47,697 nt of DNA from Streptomyces bohaiensis. Lineage in GTDB: Bacteria; Actinomycetota; Actinomycetes; Streptomycetales; Streptomycetaceae. Made by a program: the position numbers and the translations under genes. Positions 8,952-17,119 of the stretch are shown here, piece by piece (the first letter of the stretch is position 1; every line of letters begins with the position of its first letter). A model generated the notes under the pieces. The model made no database searches, had not been told where the DNA came from, and saw only the letters and a list, made by a program, of their open reading frames with translations. Location: assembly GCF_012033785.1 (NCBI RefSeq), contig NZ_JAAVJC010000012.1, positions 1-47,697 of the forward strand. Direction: 5' to 3'.

Positions 8952-9413
8952 TCAGTGATCGAACTCCTCGGGCAGCACCCCGACGCGGTTCTCCCACTTG
9001 GTGGAGAGCACGATCGTCGTCCGGGTGCGGGAGACGCCCCGGGTGCCCGACAGCCGGCGGATCGTCCGCTCCAGGCCGTCGACATCCGTGGCGCGCACCT
9101 TCAGCATGTACGAGTCGTCGCCGGCGATGAACCAGCAGTCCTCGATCTCCGTGAGGTGCCGCAGCCGGGACGCGAGCTCCTCGTGGTCGGTCGCGTCCGA
9201 CAACTGGAGACCGACCAGCGCCGTCACCCCGAGCCCCATCGACGGCGGGTCGATCGTCGCGCGGTACCCCGTGATCACACCGGCCGTCTCCAGCCGGTTG
9301 ATGCGGTCGGTCACGCTCGGCCCGGACAGCCCCACCAGCCGGCCGAGCTCCGCGTAGGAGGCGCGGCCGTTCTCGCGCAGCGCCTGGATGAGCTGCCTGT
9401 CCACCGCGTCCAT
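8952..9413 (-). CDS. Lrp/AsnC family transcriptional regulator
   Basis: A 153-residue protein with an N-terminal winged helix-turn-helix (residues about 1-60: MDAVDRQLIQALRENGRASYAELG..., RINRLETAGVI) and a C-terminal RAM ligand-binding domain (about 70-150) ending in TRTTIVLSTKWENRVG. Lrp/AsnC proteins form octamers and usually sense amino acids. The start ATG 9413 follows AAAGGTG. Its place between ubiX and mqnE suggests control of, or co-expression with, menaquinone genes. As I recall, S. coelicolor has the same lrp gene beside mqnE. Target and effector are unknown. Confidence 0.92.
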   Translation of the reverse strand: MDAVDRQLIQALRENGRASYAELGRLVGLSGPSVTDRINRLETAGVITGYRATIDPPSMGLGVTALVGLQLSDATDHEELASRLRHLTEIEDCWFIAGDDSYMLKVRATDVDGLERTIRRLSGTRGVSRTRTTIVLSTKWENRVGVLPEEFDH

Positions 9414-9486
9414 GTCGCTGCACCTTTCGCTGGTCCGTCCGGAGCGTCGTTCAACGGACGAATCTAAGGCATCGGGCCGCCCACGC

Positions 9487-10212
9487 TTACGACAGGCCCG
9501 GCGACGTGCCGCCATTGCCGTGGTCCACCGCACCGCTGTCCCCGGCGGTGCCCGCCGAGCCGCTCCCCAGCCGGCCCTCCCAGCGGCGGTACAGGTCGTG
9601 CGGCACGCCCACCGCGTCCAGCGCCCGGCCCGCCACGAAGTCCACCAGCTGCTGGATGTGGCGGGCGCCCGCGTAGAAGCCCGGCGAGGCGGGCAGCACC
9701 ACGGCGCCCGCGTCGTCCAGCGTCACCAGGTGCCGCAGCGTCTGCCCGTTGAGGGGGGTCTCCCGCACCGCCACCACCAGCGGTCGCCGCTCCTTCAGCG
9801 TGACGCTCGCCGCCCGCTGCAACAGGTCCTTCGACAACCCCAGCGCCACCCCCGCCACACAGGCGGTGGAGGCCGGGACGATCAGCATCCCCCGCACGGG
9901 GTACGAACCCGAGGACGGGCCCGCCGCCAGGTCCCCGGCGGACCAGTGGCGGACCCGGGAGAGATCCGGGGCGTACGCGTCGGGCGTGCCGTCCGCGCCG
10001 CGCGCCAGCCACGTCGCCAGGTCGTCCCGCCAGTGGGCGTCGCGGAACGCGATGCCGGTCTCGTCCAGCAGCGTCAGCCGTGACGCCCGGCTCACCACGA
10101 GGTCAACCGCCTCACCGGCGGCCAGCAGCGCCCGCACCACCGCCGCCGCGAACGGCGTGCCGGAGGCTCCGGACACCCCTACCACCCATGGCTCGCGCCC
10201 CGCCTCGGCCAT
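9487..10212 (-). CDS. ubiX: UbiX-type flavin prenyltransferase
   Basis: UbiX makes prenylated FMN, the cofactor of UbiD-type decarboxylases. In the futalosine route such a UbiX/UbiD pair is thought to act on the prenylated naphthoate intermediate. The 241-residue protein opens with the FMN-binding GVSGASGTPFA (residues about 12-22) and contains PASTACVAGVALGLSKDLLQRAA and LVVAVRETPLNGQTL, all hallmark UbiX blocks. A glycine/serine-rich tail of about 30 residues extends past the usual end. It is first in the ubiX-lrp-mqnE row. The partner ubiD and ubiA genes, which I remember next to it in S. coelicolor, are absent from this window. Confidence 0.93.
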   Translation of the reverse strand: MAEAGREPWVVGVSGASGTPFAAAVVRALLAAGEAVDLVVSRASRLTLLDETGIAFRDAHWRDDLATWLARGADGTPDAYAPDLSRVRHWSAGDLAAGPSSGSYPVRGMLIVPASTACVAGVALGLSKDLLQRAASVTLKERRPLVVAVRETPLNGQTLRHLVTLDDAGAVVLPASPGFYAGARHIQQLVDFVAGRALDAVGVPHDLYRRWEGRLGSGSAGTAGDSGAVDHGNGGTSPGLS

Positions 10213-10538
10213 CCGGCACCGTCCCGTTCCCGCCCGGTGCGCGCACCGGGTGTCGTCGTCTGGCTCGGCCTCCCCGCGGCTCCCGCGCGGGTGCGCGGCC
10301 GCCGCCGTCCGGCGGGGCCGCCGTCTCGGCCGTTTCGGTGGTCGTCCCCCGCCCGGCGCCGGGCGGGCGACGCCGGGCCGCTCGGCGCGTGCCGCACCGG
10401 GAAGCTCTCGCGTTCCGGCAGGTCAATGGCGCTTGCGGCGCTGTGCCCGCCGCACCGAGCGTAGCTCAGCGTGAGGTGAACATCTGCTCACCGTCCGGTG
10501 ACACCTCGGCCACGACGGGGCGTGGTCCGCGCACCCCG

Positions 10539-10544
10539 TAGGGT
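10539..10544 (+). promoter_or_regulatory. Candidate -10 box for the lipoprotein gene
   Basis: TAGGGT would place the transcription start near 10551, downstream of the in-frame GTG codons at 10498 and 10522. If real, it rules those codons out as starts of the following gene. No -35 element is convincing. Confidence 0.4.
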
Positions 10545-10608
10545 CGCCGTTGGACACTGTGCGGGGCGCGCACCGCCCCGGTGCCGCCCGAGACCGACCA
10601 GGAGAGAC

Positions 10609-11781
10609 ATCATCAGCACCCTCCGCAAGCGGAGCGCCGCCCTCGGCGGCGGGGCGCTCCTGCTCGTCGTCGCCGCCGCGAGCGGCTGCCAGTTCCAGCA
10701 GGCCGCCGGTGCCGGCGCGGGTGTCGGCGCCGCGGTCGACCAGCTGATGTCCCGCGAGGCCGTCACCCTGGAGGCCACCTTCCCCGCCGATCCCGAGGCC
10801 ATCCACGCCTACCTGGAGCGGTCCGCCGAACTGACCGACTCCCCGGCGCCCGGCCCCCATGACGCCGAGGTGCTCTCCACCCTCGAACTGACGGCCGTCG
10901 CCGGCGACCCCGAGGGCGAGACCGCGATGCGCGACCTCGACCCGGGCGACCCGCTGTCCACCGCGCTCTCCGTCGGCTTCGGCGGCAAGGACGCGGTCGG
11001 CATCAAGCAGATCGACGGCGGCCTGTACCTCCGCATCGGCGCGGACACCCTGGTCCAGGACGCGCTCGGCGGCGACCGGGACGCCGTCACCGCCGCGGAG
11101 CGGTTCATGGAGCGGGCCGCGCAGCTCCCGCCCTCCCTCGACACCGCATCGCGCGCACTGCGCGGCGCCTGGGTGCTGGTCGATCCCTTCCTGTACCGCG
11201 CCTACGGCGACGCCCTCGACATCGGTGCCGGCGTCGACCGCGAGCTGACCGACCGGATGGCGCACGCGCTGACCGACTCCGCGCCGCTCCTCAACTCCGA
11301 GCACCAGTGGGCGATGCTCGCCGAACTGGAGACCGCGGTCGCCGAGGACGCCACGCTGCGCGGCACCGGCACCGAGCACGGCGCCGAGCGCGTCGAACTG
11401 CGGCTCACCGCCGCCCGCGCCGGCCAGGCGCTCGGCCCGCTGCTGGACCTGCTGACCCAGCAGAGCGACCGCTTCGGGCTCACGCCCGTCGTCCACGACC
11501 CGGTGGACCCCGACGCGCCGTTCACCGCCGAACTCGCCATCCGCAACGGCGTGCTGTCGGAGGTGAACCTCGACCTCGGCCAGTTCGCGGGCGAGGACTT
11601 CCCCGAACTGCCGCTCCGCCTCTATCTCAACGGCGGCAGCGCCATCAGCCTCACCGCGCCCGAGGCGCCGATGCTCCACCCCGACGACCTCACCGTGGCG
11701 CTGCTCTACCTCGACCTGCGCGAGCAGCAGCGCCGCGAGGACCCCGACCGGGCGGACGTGCCCGGGCCGATGCAGCCCTGA
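10609..11781 (+). CDS. Lipoprotein of unknown function, apparent ATC start
   Basis: An exported lipoprotein: n-region STLRKRS, hydrophobic core and lipobox ASGC, followed by a mature part of about 365 residues with no recognised enzyme motif. Composition and architecture recall Streptomyces lipoproteins that measure or bind envelope ligands, but I cannot name a family. AGGAGA (10600-10605) points to a start at the two ATC codons 10609 or 10612, directly before AGC ACC CTC CGC AAG, where an ATG would be expected. In-frame GTGs at 10498 and 10522 lack a ribosome-binding site and would give an implausibly long arginine-rich n-region. Either a rare ATC start is used or the ATG has been lost or misread. 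Coding composition downstream is normal. Confidence 0.75.
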   Translation: MISTLRKRSAALGGGALLLVVAAASGCQFQQAAGAGAGVGAAVDQLMSREAVTLEATFPADPEAIHAYLERSAELTDSPAPGPHDAEVLSTLELTAVAGDPEGETAMRDLDPGDPLSTALSVGFGGKDAVGIKQIDGGLYLRIGADTLVQDALGGDRDAVTAAERFMERAAQLPPSLDTASRALRGAWVLVDPFLYRAYGDALDIGAGVDRELTDRMAHALTDSAPLLNSEHQWAMLAELETAVAEDATLRGTGTEHGAERVELRLTAARAGQALGPLLDLLTQQSDRFGLTPVVHDPVDPDAPFTAELAIRNGVLSEVNLDLGQFAGEDFPELPLRLYLNGGSAISLTAPEAPMLHPDDLTVALLYLDLREQQRREDPDRADVPGPMQP

Positions 11782-11887
11782 CGACCCGTGGCGCCGCGCG
11801 GCGGTGCCGACCGCCGCCGGCCGCCCCGGTCGGGTGCCGCGCGGCGCGGGTACGCGTCGGACCGGGGAGCGGCCGCGCCGCATCGCC

Positions 11888-11893
11888 TAGCCT
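11888..11893 (+). promoter_or_regulatory. Candidate -10 box for the rhomboid gene
   Basis: TAGCCT, about 137 nt before the rhomboid start codon; the -35 region is not recognisable. Confidence 0.35.
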
Positions 11894-12029
11894 GGAGCGT
11901 CCGGCGGTCCGCAGCGGTGGGCCGCCCGTCCGGGAGTGCCGACGGGAACCGGCCTCCCCGGGCGCCGCGTGGGAGACGGTGACGCGCGACCGGGCGGGCG
12001 GGAGCCGGCCCACGGGAGAGGTGACAGCG

Positions 12030-12686
12030 ATGGTGAACCGCACGCCGCGCGGCCGACGGGCCGTCCAGGCCGGGTTGCTGATGCTCGGCTGGCTGGTGCT
12101 GATGTGGGTGCTGACGGCCATCGACGGCGACAACCCTCGCTGCTTCCCCGGCGACCCGGACGCGCCGCTCGTCTGCGACCTGGGCGTCGAGCCGCGGCAG
12201 ACGAGCGAACTGCTCGACATCTACCCGGCCGCGTTCATGCACTTCGGGTACGACCATCTGATCGCCAACAGCGTGCCGCTGCTCATCTTCGGCTTCCTCG
12301 CCGCGCTGCGCGGCATCCCCCGGTTCCTCGGCGTCTGCTTCGTGATCATCACCGTGTCCGGTCTCGGTGTCTGGCTGTTCTCCTCCTCCGGTTCGATCAC
12401 GGCGGGCGCCTCCGGGGTGGTCTTCGGCCTCTTCGGCTACCTGCTGGTGCGCGGCTTCGTCGACCGGGACGCGGTGGACATCACGGTGGGGATCACGGTC
12501 TTCCTGCTCTACGGGTCGCTGCTGTGGGGCGTGCTGCCCACGCAGACGGGGGTCTCCTGGCTGGGCCACCTCTTCGGCCTGGTCGGCGGCGTCCTGGCGG
12601 CGTTCTGGCTGCGGCGCGGGGACACGCCCCGCCGCCCCCGCCGGGCGTCCGGTCTCTCCGGGCCGCCCGCCGGCCACCCCGGCTGA
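12030..12686 (+). CDS. Rhomboid family intramembrane serine protease
   Basis: A polytopic membrane protein of 218 residues. The catalytic serine lies in GASG (S128) and the catalytic histidine in SWLGH (H180); the family's H-x4-H-x3-N motif is present as HFGYDHLIAN (H71, H76, N80). About six membrane segments can be drawn from residue 12 to 194. Rhomboids cleave substrate transmembrane helices within the bilayer; the substrate is unknown. The start ATG 12030 follows GGGAGAGGTGAC; GTG 12021 is an alternative. It is followed by a hairpin terminator and then by an independently promoted methyltransferase gene. Confidence 0.92.
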   Translation: MVNRTPRGRRAVQAGLLMLGWLVLMWVLTAIDGDNPRCFPGDPDAPLVCDLGVEPRQTSELLDIYPAAFMHFGYDHLIANSVPLLIFGFLAALRGIPRFLGVCFVIITVSGLGVWLFSSSGSITAGASGVVFGLFGYLLVRGFVDRDAVDITVGITVFLLYGSLLWGVLPTQTGVSWLGHLFGLVGGVLAAFWLRRGDTPRRPRRASGLSGPPAGHPG

Positions 12687-12695
12687 ACGGTGCGG

Positions 12696-12721
12696 CGGCT
12701 CCCGCCGCGTGTCGGGAGCCG
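12696..12721 (+). terminator. Hairpin terminator after the rhomboid gene
   Basis: A perfect 9-bp stem (CGGCTCCCG, 12696-12704, with 12713-12721) and an 8-nt loop, 9 nt past the stop codon. Confidence 0.55.
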
Positions 12722-12797
12722 TCGCGCGACGCCGACCGCGCGCGGCGCGTAGTGGGGCGATCACGCCTGGTGGTGCCGGTTCGTCGGTGGCCGGTCG

Positions 12798-12803
12798 TAG
12801 GGT
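12798..12803 (+). promoter_or_regulatory. -10 box for a leaderless methyltransferase mRNA
   Basis: TAGGGT is followed by exactly 6 nt and then the ATG at 12810, with no Shine-Dalgarno sequence. This is the classical leaderless layout. Confidence 0.55.
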
Positions 12804-12809
12804 CTGCCC

Positions 12810-13457
12810 ATGAAGATCGTGAACCCGGACCTCCGGCCCTATCTGATCGCGCACGCCACCCCGGCCGACGAGCTCCTGGAGGAGCTCGCGGCGGAGAACC
12901 GGCGTGCCTACCCGCGTGACGTCCGCATGCAGATCACCCCGGACCAGGGCGCGTTCCTGGCCCTGCTGGTGCGCCTCACCGGCGCCCGCACCGTGGTCGA
13001 GGTCGGGACGTTCACCGGCTACTCCGCGATCTGGATCGCCCGCGCCCTTCCGGAGGGCGGCCGGCTCATCACCTGCGACATGAGCGAGGAGTGGACCGCG
13101 GTCGCCCGCCGGTACTGGGAGCGGGCCGGCGTCACCGACCGGATCGAGCTGCGGCTCGGGGACGCGGCGCGGACGCTGCGGGAGATGCCCCACGAGGAGC
13201 ACGTCGACCTCGCCTTCGTCGACGCCGACAAGGTCGGCTACCCCGTCTACTACGAGGAGGTGCTGGCGCGGCTGCGGCCCAACGGGCTGATGGTGCTCGA
13301 CAACACCCTCCAGCGGGGGCTGGTGGTCGACGCGTCCGACACCTCGTCGTCCACGCTCGCCATCCGTGAGATCAACGACGCGATCGCCGCGGACAAGCGG
13401 GTCGAGTCGGTACTGCTGTCGGTGTACGACGGGCTGACGGTCGTGCGGAAGCGCTGA
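12810..13457 (+). CDS. O-methyltransferase, class I SAM-dependent (COMT-like)
   Basis: A 215-residue cation-dependent O-methyltransferase of the caffeoyl-CoA/catechol type. The SAM-binding motif I is VVEVGTFTGYSAIWIA (residues about 62-77), the metal-binding region is DLAFVDADKVGYPVYYEE, and VLDNTLQRG supplies further metal ligands. Length and motif spacing match the family. Such enzymes methylate small diphenols or similar substrates in the cytoplasm; the substrate here is unknown. The start at ATG 12810 is backed by a leaderless promoter. It converges with the Cys/His-rich membrane protein gene, with 43 nt between stop codons. Confidence 0.93.
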   Translation: MKIVNPDLRPYLIAHATPADELLEELAAENRRAYPRDVRMQITPDQGAFLALLVRLTGARTVVEVGTFTGYSAIWIARALPEGGRLITCDMSEEWTAVARRYWERAGVTDRIELRLGDAARTLREMPHEEHVDLAFVDADKVGYPVYYEEVLARLRPNGLMVLDNTLQRGLVVDASDTSSSTLAIREINDAIAADKRVESVLLSVYDGLTVVRKR

Positions 13458-13500
13458 CCGGCCGGGGCCGGGCCGGCGGCACGGCACGCGCACGGGGCGG

Positions 13501-14028
13501 TCAGCGGCGGGGCGGGCCGCCCTCCTCCGGGCGGGGCCCGCCGTCGTCGCCGTCGTCGCCGTCGGCGTCCCCCTCGGCGTCCCCGTCGCCGCCCCCTTCG
13601 GCGGGGCCGCCCCCGCCGTCCGGCACGGCCCGGCCCGGGCCGTCGGGCACCTCCGGCTCCAGCTCCGTCAGCTCGTCGGCGTACACCTGCGACAGCGGCT
13701 GCGGACCGACGTACCGCTGGCAGGTGCACCCTGCGGGCGCGTAGCCGGTGGGGCGGTGCTCCGCGTCCCAACCGGTCGGCCGGGACACCTCCTCGTGGCA
13801 GCGTCCACGCCGGTCGTGCTGGGCGAGGTGGTGGCCGCAGCCGCAGACCGGGTCGGGCGCGCCCCCGCCGGCGTCCTGCGCGCGCAGCAGTCGCTGCTCC
13901 TCCGCTTGCAGCTGCTCGATCCGCCGCTGCTGGCGGTCGAGTTGGGCGCCGCGCAGCGAGTCGAGGAAGAAGGTGACCGCACCGCACACCACGAGGACGC
14001 CCACGATCCACATCCCGACCGCCGCCAT
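13501..14028 (-). CDS. Single-pass membrane protein with Cys/His-rich domain
   Basis: A 175-residue protein of unknown function. It has one N-terminal membrane segment (residues about 2-22), a coiled-coil-like stretch RGAQLDRQQRRIEQLQAEEQ, and a compact Cys/His block: CGCGHHLAQHDRRGRC, then CTCQRY about 25 residues later. Five cysteines and three histidines in about 45 residues suggest a metal site, probably zinc, on the cytoplasmic side. The last 60 residues are a low-complexity Gly/Asp/Pro tail. The start ATG 14028 follows GGAGGTGGAG; the in-frame GTG/ATG further upstream adds six residues. I have seen similar Cys/His blocks in other Streptomyces hypothetical proteins but know no function. 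Confidence 0.8.
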   Translation of the reverse strand: MAAVGMWIVGVLVVCGAVTFFLDSLRGAQLDRQQRRIEQLQAEEQRLLRAQDAGGGAPDPVCGCGHHLAQHDRRGRCHEEVSRPTGWDAEHRPTGYAPAGCTCQRYVGPQPLSQVYADELTELEPEVPDGPGRAVPDGGGGPAEGGGDGDAEGDADGDDGDDGGPRPEEGGPPRR

Positions 14029-14119
14029 GACGCTCCACCTCCGCACCCGAGGCTACGCCGGGTCGGCCCGCCCCCGGCAGACCCCGCACCCGGGGGCCGC
14101 CGCCGGTCGCGGCCCGCGG

Positions 14120-14791
14120 TCAGACGCTGCTCGCCAGCGACAGCTTGACCGCGAAGCCGAGGAACCCGGCGCCGGCCAGCGCCATCCCGCCTGCCTGCAA
14201 CGCGCGACGGCGGCGGAAGGCCGCGGCCAGCCGGGCGCCCAGGAAGATCAGCAGGCTGAGGTAGGCGATGCTGAACAGCTGCACCCACAGCCCCAGCGCC
14301 AGGAACGACAGCGCGGGGTAGGGGTACGCCGGGTCGACGAACTGCACGAAGAACGAGACGAAGAACAGGATCGCCTTCGGGTTGACCAGGCTCGCCAGCA
14401 ACGCCCGCCGGAACGGGCGCTCGCCCGGCACCGGCGGCGCCTCGGCGACCGCTTCCACCTCGGCCAGCCGCTGCCGTCTGCGCCGCCACAGCGCCCACGC
14501 GCCCCGCAGCATGCCCAGCGCCAGCCAGGCGAGGTAACCGGCGCCGAGGAACTTGACCACGGTGAACGCCACCGGGCTCGCGCCGAGCAGTGAGGCGGCG
14601 CCACCGGCGGAGAGGACCATCAGCACCGCGTCGCCGCACAGCACGCCGCCCGCCGCCCGGTAGCCCGCGCGCACCCCGAGCCGGGCGCCCGCGGAGAGCA
14701 CGTACAGCGAGTTGGGGCCCGGCATCAGGATGATCAGGGCCAGCCCCACCAGGTAGGTGGGCAGGTCGGTTATCCCCAGCATGGGGCGCAT
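14120..14791 (-). CDS. LysE family translocator (amino-acid exporter)
   Basis: A 223-residue membrane protein with about six transmembrane segments. It has the LysE/RhtB signature near the N-terminus, LIILMPGPNSLYVLSAGARLGVRAGYRAAGG, in which PGP-N and G-R-G are the conserved residues, and SLVNPKAILFFVSFFVQF in the middle, another family hallmark. Members export amino acids or small amines. The start is ATG 14791 or ATG 14782 (MLGITDL, 220 aa); neither has a clear ribosome-binding site. It lies between the alcohol dehydrogenase and the Cys/His membrane gene, all on the minus strand with gaps of about 90-110 nt. Confidence 0.92.
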   Translation of the reverse strand: MRPMLGITDLPTYLVGLALIILMPGPNSLYVLSAGARLGVRAGYRAAGGVLCGDAVLMVLSAGGAASLLGASPVAFTVVKFLGAGYLAWLALGMLRGAWALWRRRRQRLAEVEAVAEAPPVPGERPFRRALLASLVNPKAILFFVSFFVQFVDPAYPYPALSFLALGLWVQLFSIAYLSLLIFLGARLAAAFRRRRALQAGGMALAGAGFLGFAVKLSLASSV

Positions 14792-14898
14792 GGTGCCACA
14801 CGTGCCGGCTGCCGGAGCTGTCCGTTCCGTCCCCCGGTCCCGCCCCGGCACGCCGCGTGCCCGTGCGGTGCGCCGGAGGGGCCGGGGGGGGGCTCCGC

Positions 14899-15921
14899 TC
14901 AGGGGGTGAGGAGCACCTTCAGCGCCTCGCGCCGGTCCATCGCCCGGTAGCCCTCGGGCGTCTCGTCCAGCCCCAGGGTCCGGTCGAAGACCCGGCCCGG
15001 CTCCACCCGGCCCTCCAGGACGTCCGGGAGCAGCTCGTCGATGTAGGCGCGGACCGGCGCGGGACCGCCCGTGAGGGTGATGTTGCCGCCGAAGAGACTG
15101 CCGAAGCCGACGGGCGCGGACGCGTACTGCGGCACCCCCACCCGGCTGATGACCCCGCCGGGGCGGACGACGCCCACCGCCGCCTCGTAGGCGGGCATGT
15201 GGCCCACGGCCTCCAGTACGGCGTGCGTGCCGTCGCCCCCGGTGAGCTCCCTGACCCGCTCGATGCCCTCCTCGCCCCGCTCCGCCACCACGTCGGTGGC
15301 GCCGAACTCCCGGCCGAGGTCGGTGCGGGCGGTGTGGCGGCCCATGAGGATGATCCGCTCGGCGCCCATCCGGTGCGCGGAGAGCACCGCCAGCAGTCCG
15401 ACGGCGCCGTCGCCGATGACCGTGACGGTCCGGCCGGGGCCGACCCGGCCCAGCCGCGCCGCGTGGTGGCCGGTGCCGTAGACGTCGGCGAGGGTCAGCA
15501 GCGACGGGAGCAGCGCGGAGTCCTCCGCCACGGGCAGCCGCACCAGCGTGCCGGCGGCCTGCGGGACGCGGATCGCCTCCGCCTGGCCGCCGCCGAAGAC
15601 CCCGCCGTGGCGGCAGGAGGTGTGCAGCCCCTCGCGGCAAAACGTGCAGGTGTTGTCCGACCAGACGAACGGCGCCACGACGAGGTCCCCCCGGCGCAGG
15701 CCGCTCACCTCGCTCCCCAGCTCCTCGACGACGCCGAGGAACTCGTGGCCCATCGGCACGCCCCGGTCGCGGCGCTTCATGGAGTGGTAGGGGTGCAGAT
15801 CGCTGCCGCAGACGCAGGACCGCACGATGCGCACCACCGCGTCGGTGGGCTCCCGCAGCCGGGGGTCCGGGACCTCCTCGACCCGGACGTCGCCCGCTCC
15901 GTACATGACCGTCGCTCGCAT
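14899..15921 (-). CDS. Zinc-dependent alcohol dehydrogenase (MDR superfamily)
   Basis: A 340-residue medium-chain dehydrogenase. Visible are catalytic-zinc ligands in SCVCGSDLHPYH (Cys and His) and GHEFLG, a structural-zinc region CTFCREGLHTSC with three cysteines where four are classical, and a Rossmann fold with VTVIGDGAVGLLA. It oxidises an alcohol or polyol, or reduces the carbonyl, with NAD(P); which substrate cannot be told. The start ATG 15921 follows AGAGAGGTG; an extension upstream would have shadow composition. The missing structural cysteine may be replaced by another ligand, as occurs in several MDR branches. Confidence 0.9.
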   Translation of the reverse strand: MRATVMYGAGDVRVEEVPDPRLREPTDAVVRIVRSCVCGSDLHPYHSMKRRDRGVPMGHEFLGVVEELGSEVSGLRRGDLVVAPFVWSDNTCTFCREGLHTSCRHGGVFGGGQAEAIRVPQAAGTLVRLPVAEDSALLPSLLTLADVYGTGHHAARLGRVGPGRTVTVIGDGAVGLLAVLSAHRMGAERIILMGRHTARTDLGREFGATDVVAERGEEGIERVRELTGGDGTHAVLEAVGHMPAYEAAVGVVRPGGVISRVGVPQYASAPVGFGSLFGGNITLTGGPAPVRAYIDELLPDVLEGRVEPGRVFDRTLGLDETPEGYRAMDRREALKVLLTP

Positions 15922-16064
15922 CGGGCACCTCTCTCGCTCCGTTCGGGGAACGGCTCCTACCCGCTGGTCGTCGCGGAACCCCCTGGTCACGGTACGGCGG
16001 TGCCGCGGTACCGGCACGCCCGCCGCCGCCCCGGCGGGCGGGACGCGCCGCGCCGGCCGCGGAA

Positions 16065-16106
16065 CGCGACACCGCCCCCGGCCCGAGGGGCGGAGGCGGT
16101 GTCGCG
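16065..16106 (-). terminator. Hairpin terminator after the NlpC/P60 gene
   Basis: A 12-bp perfect outer stem (16065-16076 with 16095-16106), with further pairing inside the 18-nt loop, lies 111 nt past the NlpC/P60 stop codon. The rest of the 295-nt gap before the dehydrogenase start shows no gene. Confidence 0.6.
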
Positions 16107-16216
16107 GTACCCGACGTTCGGGGCGTCGGGTGGTACGGCTACCGACGCGTGGCGCGGCGGCGTTGGTTCCGTGCGTGCGCGGGTGCGCGCGCGGGGGAGT
16201 GCGGAGGTGCGGCGTC

Positions 16217-17110
16217 TCAGCCGATCCGCACGGCGCCGGTGGGCGGGGAGTAGCTGAGGTCCTGCTCCACCACGCCGGTCGAGGGGTTCTGCGCACCGAC
16301 GAACCTGCCGTTGCCGACGTAGATCGCCACGTGGTAGGCGCTGCCCCGGCCGCCCCAGTACAGCAGGTCGCCCGGCTGCGCGTCGCTGACGGCGATGGCG
16401 GTGCCCATGGCCGACTGCTCCTGCGAGGTCCGCGGGAGGGTGATCCCGGCGGAGGCGTAGGCGGCGCCGGTCAGACCGGAGCAGTCCCAGGCGCCGGGGC
16501 CGGTGGCACCGAGCTGGTAGGCGCTGCCGACCTGGGAGCGGGCGAAGCCCACGATGCCGGAGCCGCTGCCGGATGCGGCGGGGGCAGGGGCGGAGGCGGA
16601 CGGGGCGGTCGCCGCCTCACCGGAGGACGCGGCGAGCGGTGTGCGCTCGGTGCTGCGGGAGGCGGCCTGCTCGGAGCGCTCCTCGGCCGCGGCCTCCTCG
16701 GCGGCCCGGGCCTCGGCTGCGGCCTCCTCGGCCGCACGCTCGCGGGCGGCACGCTCCTCGGCGGCGCGGGCCTCCTCCTCTTCGGTCTTCTGCTTCGCCG
16801 CGGCCTTCTCGGCACGTACCCAGGCGAGGGTCTGCGCCTGGTCGAGGTCGGCGGCGGAGATGTAGCGCTCGGTGGCCTCGGCCGCCTGGGCCGCGCCTGC
16901 CAGGTGCACGGTGCTGAGCGTCGTCACGGTGGGGAGTTCGCCGGTGGCCTCGGTGGGCTTCTCGTCGGCCTGGGCGGTGCCGGCCGGAGCGGCGACCGCG
17001 ATGGTGCCCAGGACGCCGGACAGGACTCCGCCACGCAGCAGCTGGGTGGCGCGCGCCTGGCGGGGCTTGCGGTGCCGGCCGGTGGGACGAGTGGTGCGGA
17101 TTGGGGACAT
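16217..17110 (-). CDS. NlpC/P60 (C40) cell-wall endopeptidase
   Basis: A secreted peptidoglycan hydrolase of 297 residues that cleaves stem peptides. An N-terminal signal sequence (arginine-rich, then a hydrophobic core ending GTAQA near residue 49) is followed by an Ala/Glu-rich coiled coil (about 90-150), a Ala/Ser/Pro linker and the catalytic domain (about 185-297). The catalytic cysteine lies in WDCSGLTGAAY and the histidine in YHVAIYVGNG. The start ATG 17110 is preceded by GGTGCTC. The coiled coil resembles those that dock such hydrolases to partners or the membrane. It faces away from the nuo operon. I looked for a c-di-AMP (ydaO) riboswitch, known before some Streptomyces wall hydrolase genes, and found none. 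Confidence 0.92.
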   Translation of the reverse strand: MSPIRTTRPTGRHRKPRQARATQLLRGGVLSGVLGTIAVAAPAGTAQADEKPTEATGELPTVTTLSTVHLAGAAQAAEATERYISAADLDQAQTLAWVRAEKAAAKQKTEEEEARAAEERAARERAAEEAAAEARAAEEAAAEERSEQAASRSTERTPLAASSGEAATAPSASAPAPAASGSGSGIVGFARSQVGSAYQLGATGPGAWDCSGLTGAAYASAGITLPRTSQEQSAMGTAIAVSDAQPGDLLYWGGRGSAYHVAIYVGNGRFVGAQNPSTGVVEQDLSYSPPTGAVRIG

Positions 17111-17119
17111 GAGCACCAG

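Noticed and set aside
13453..13505. Long-range 8-bp inverted repeat across the converging stops of the methyltransferase and Cys/His genes
   Set aside because: The loop of 37 nt is long and both arms fall on stop-codon sequence (GCTGACCG / CGGTCAGC), so chance pairing is likely.
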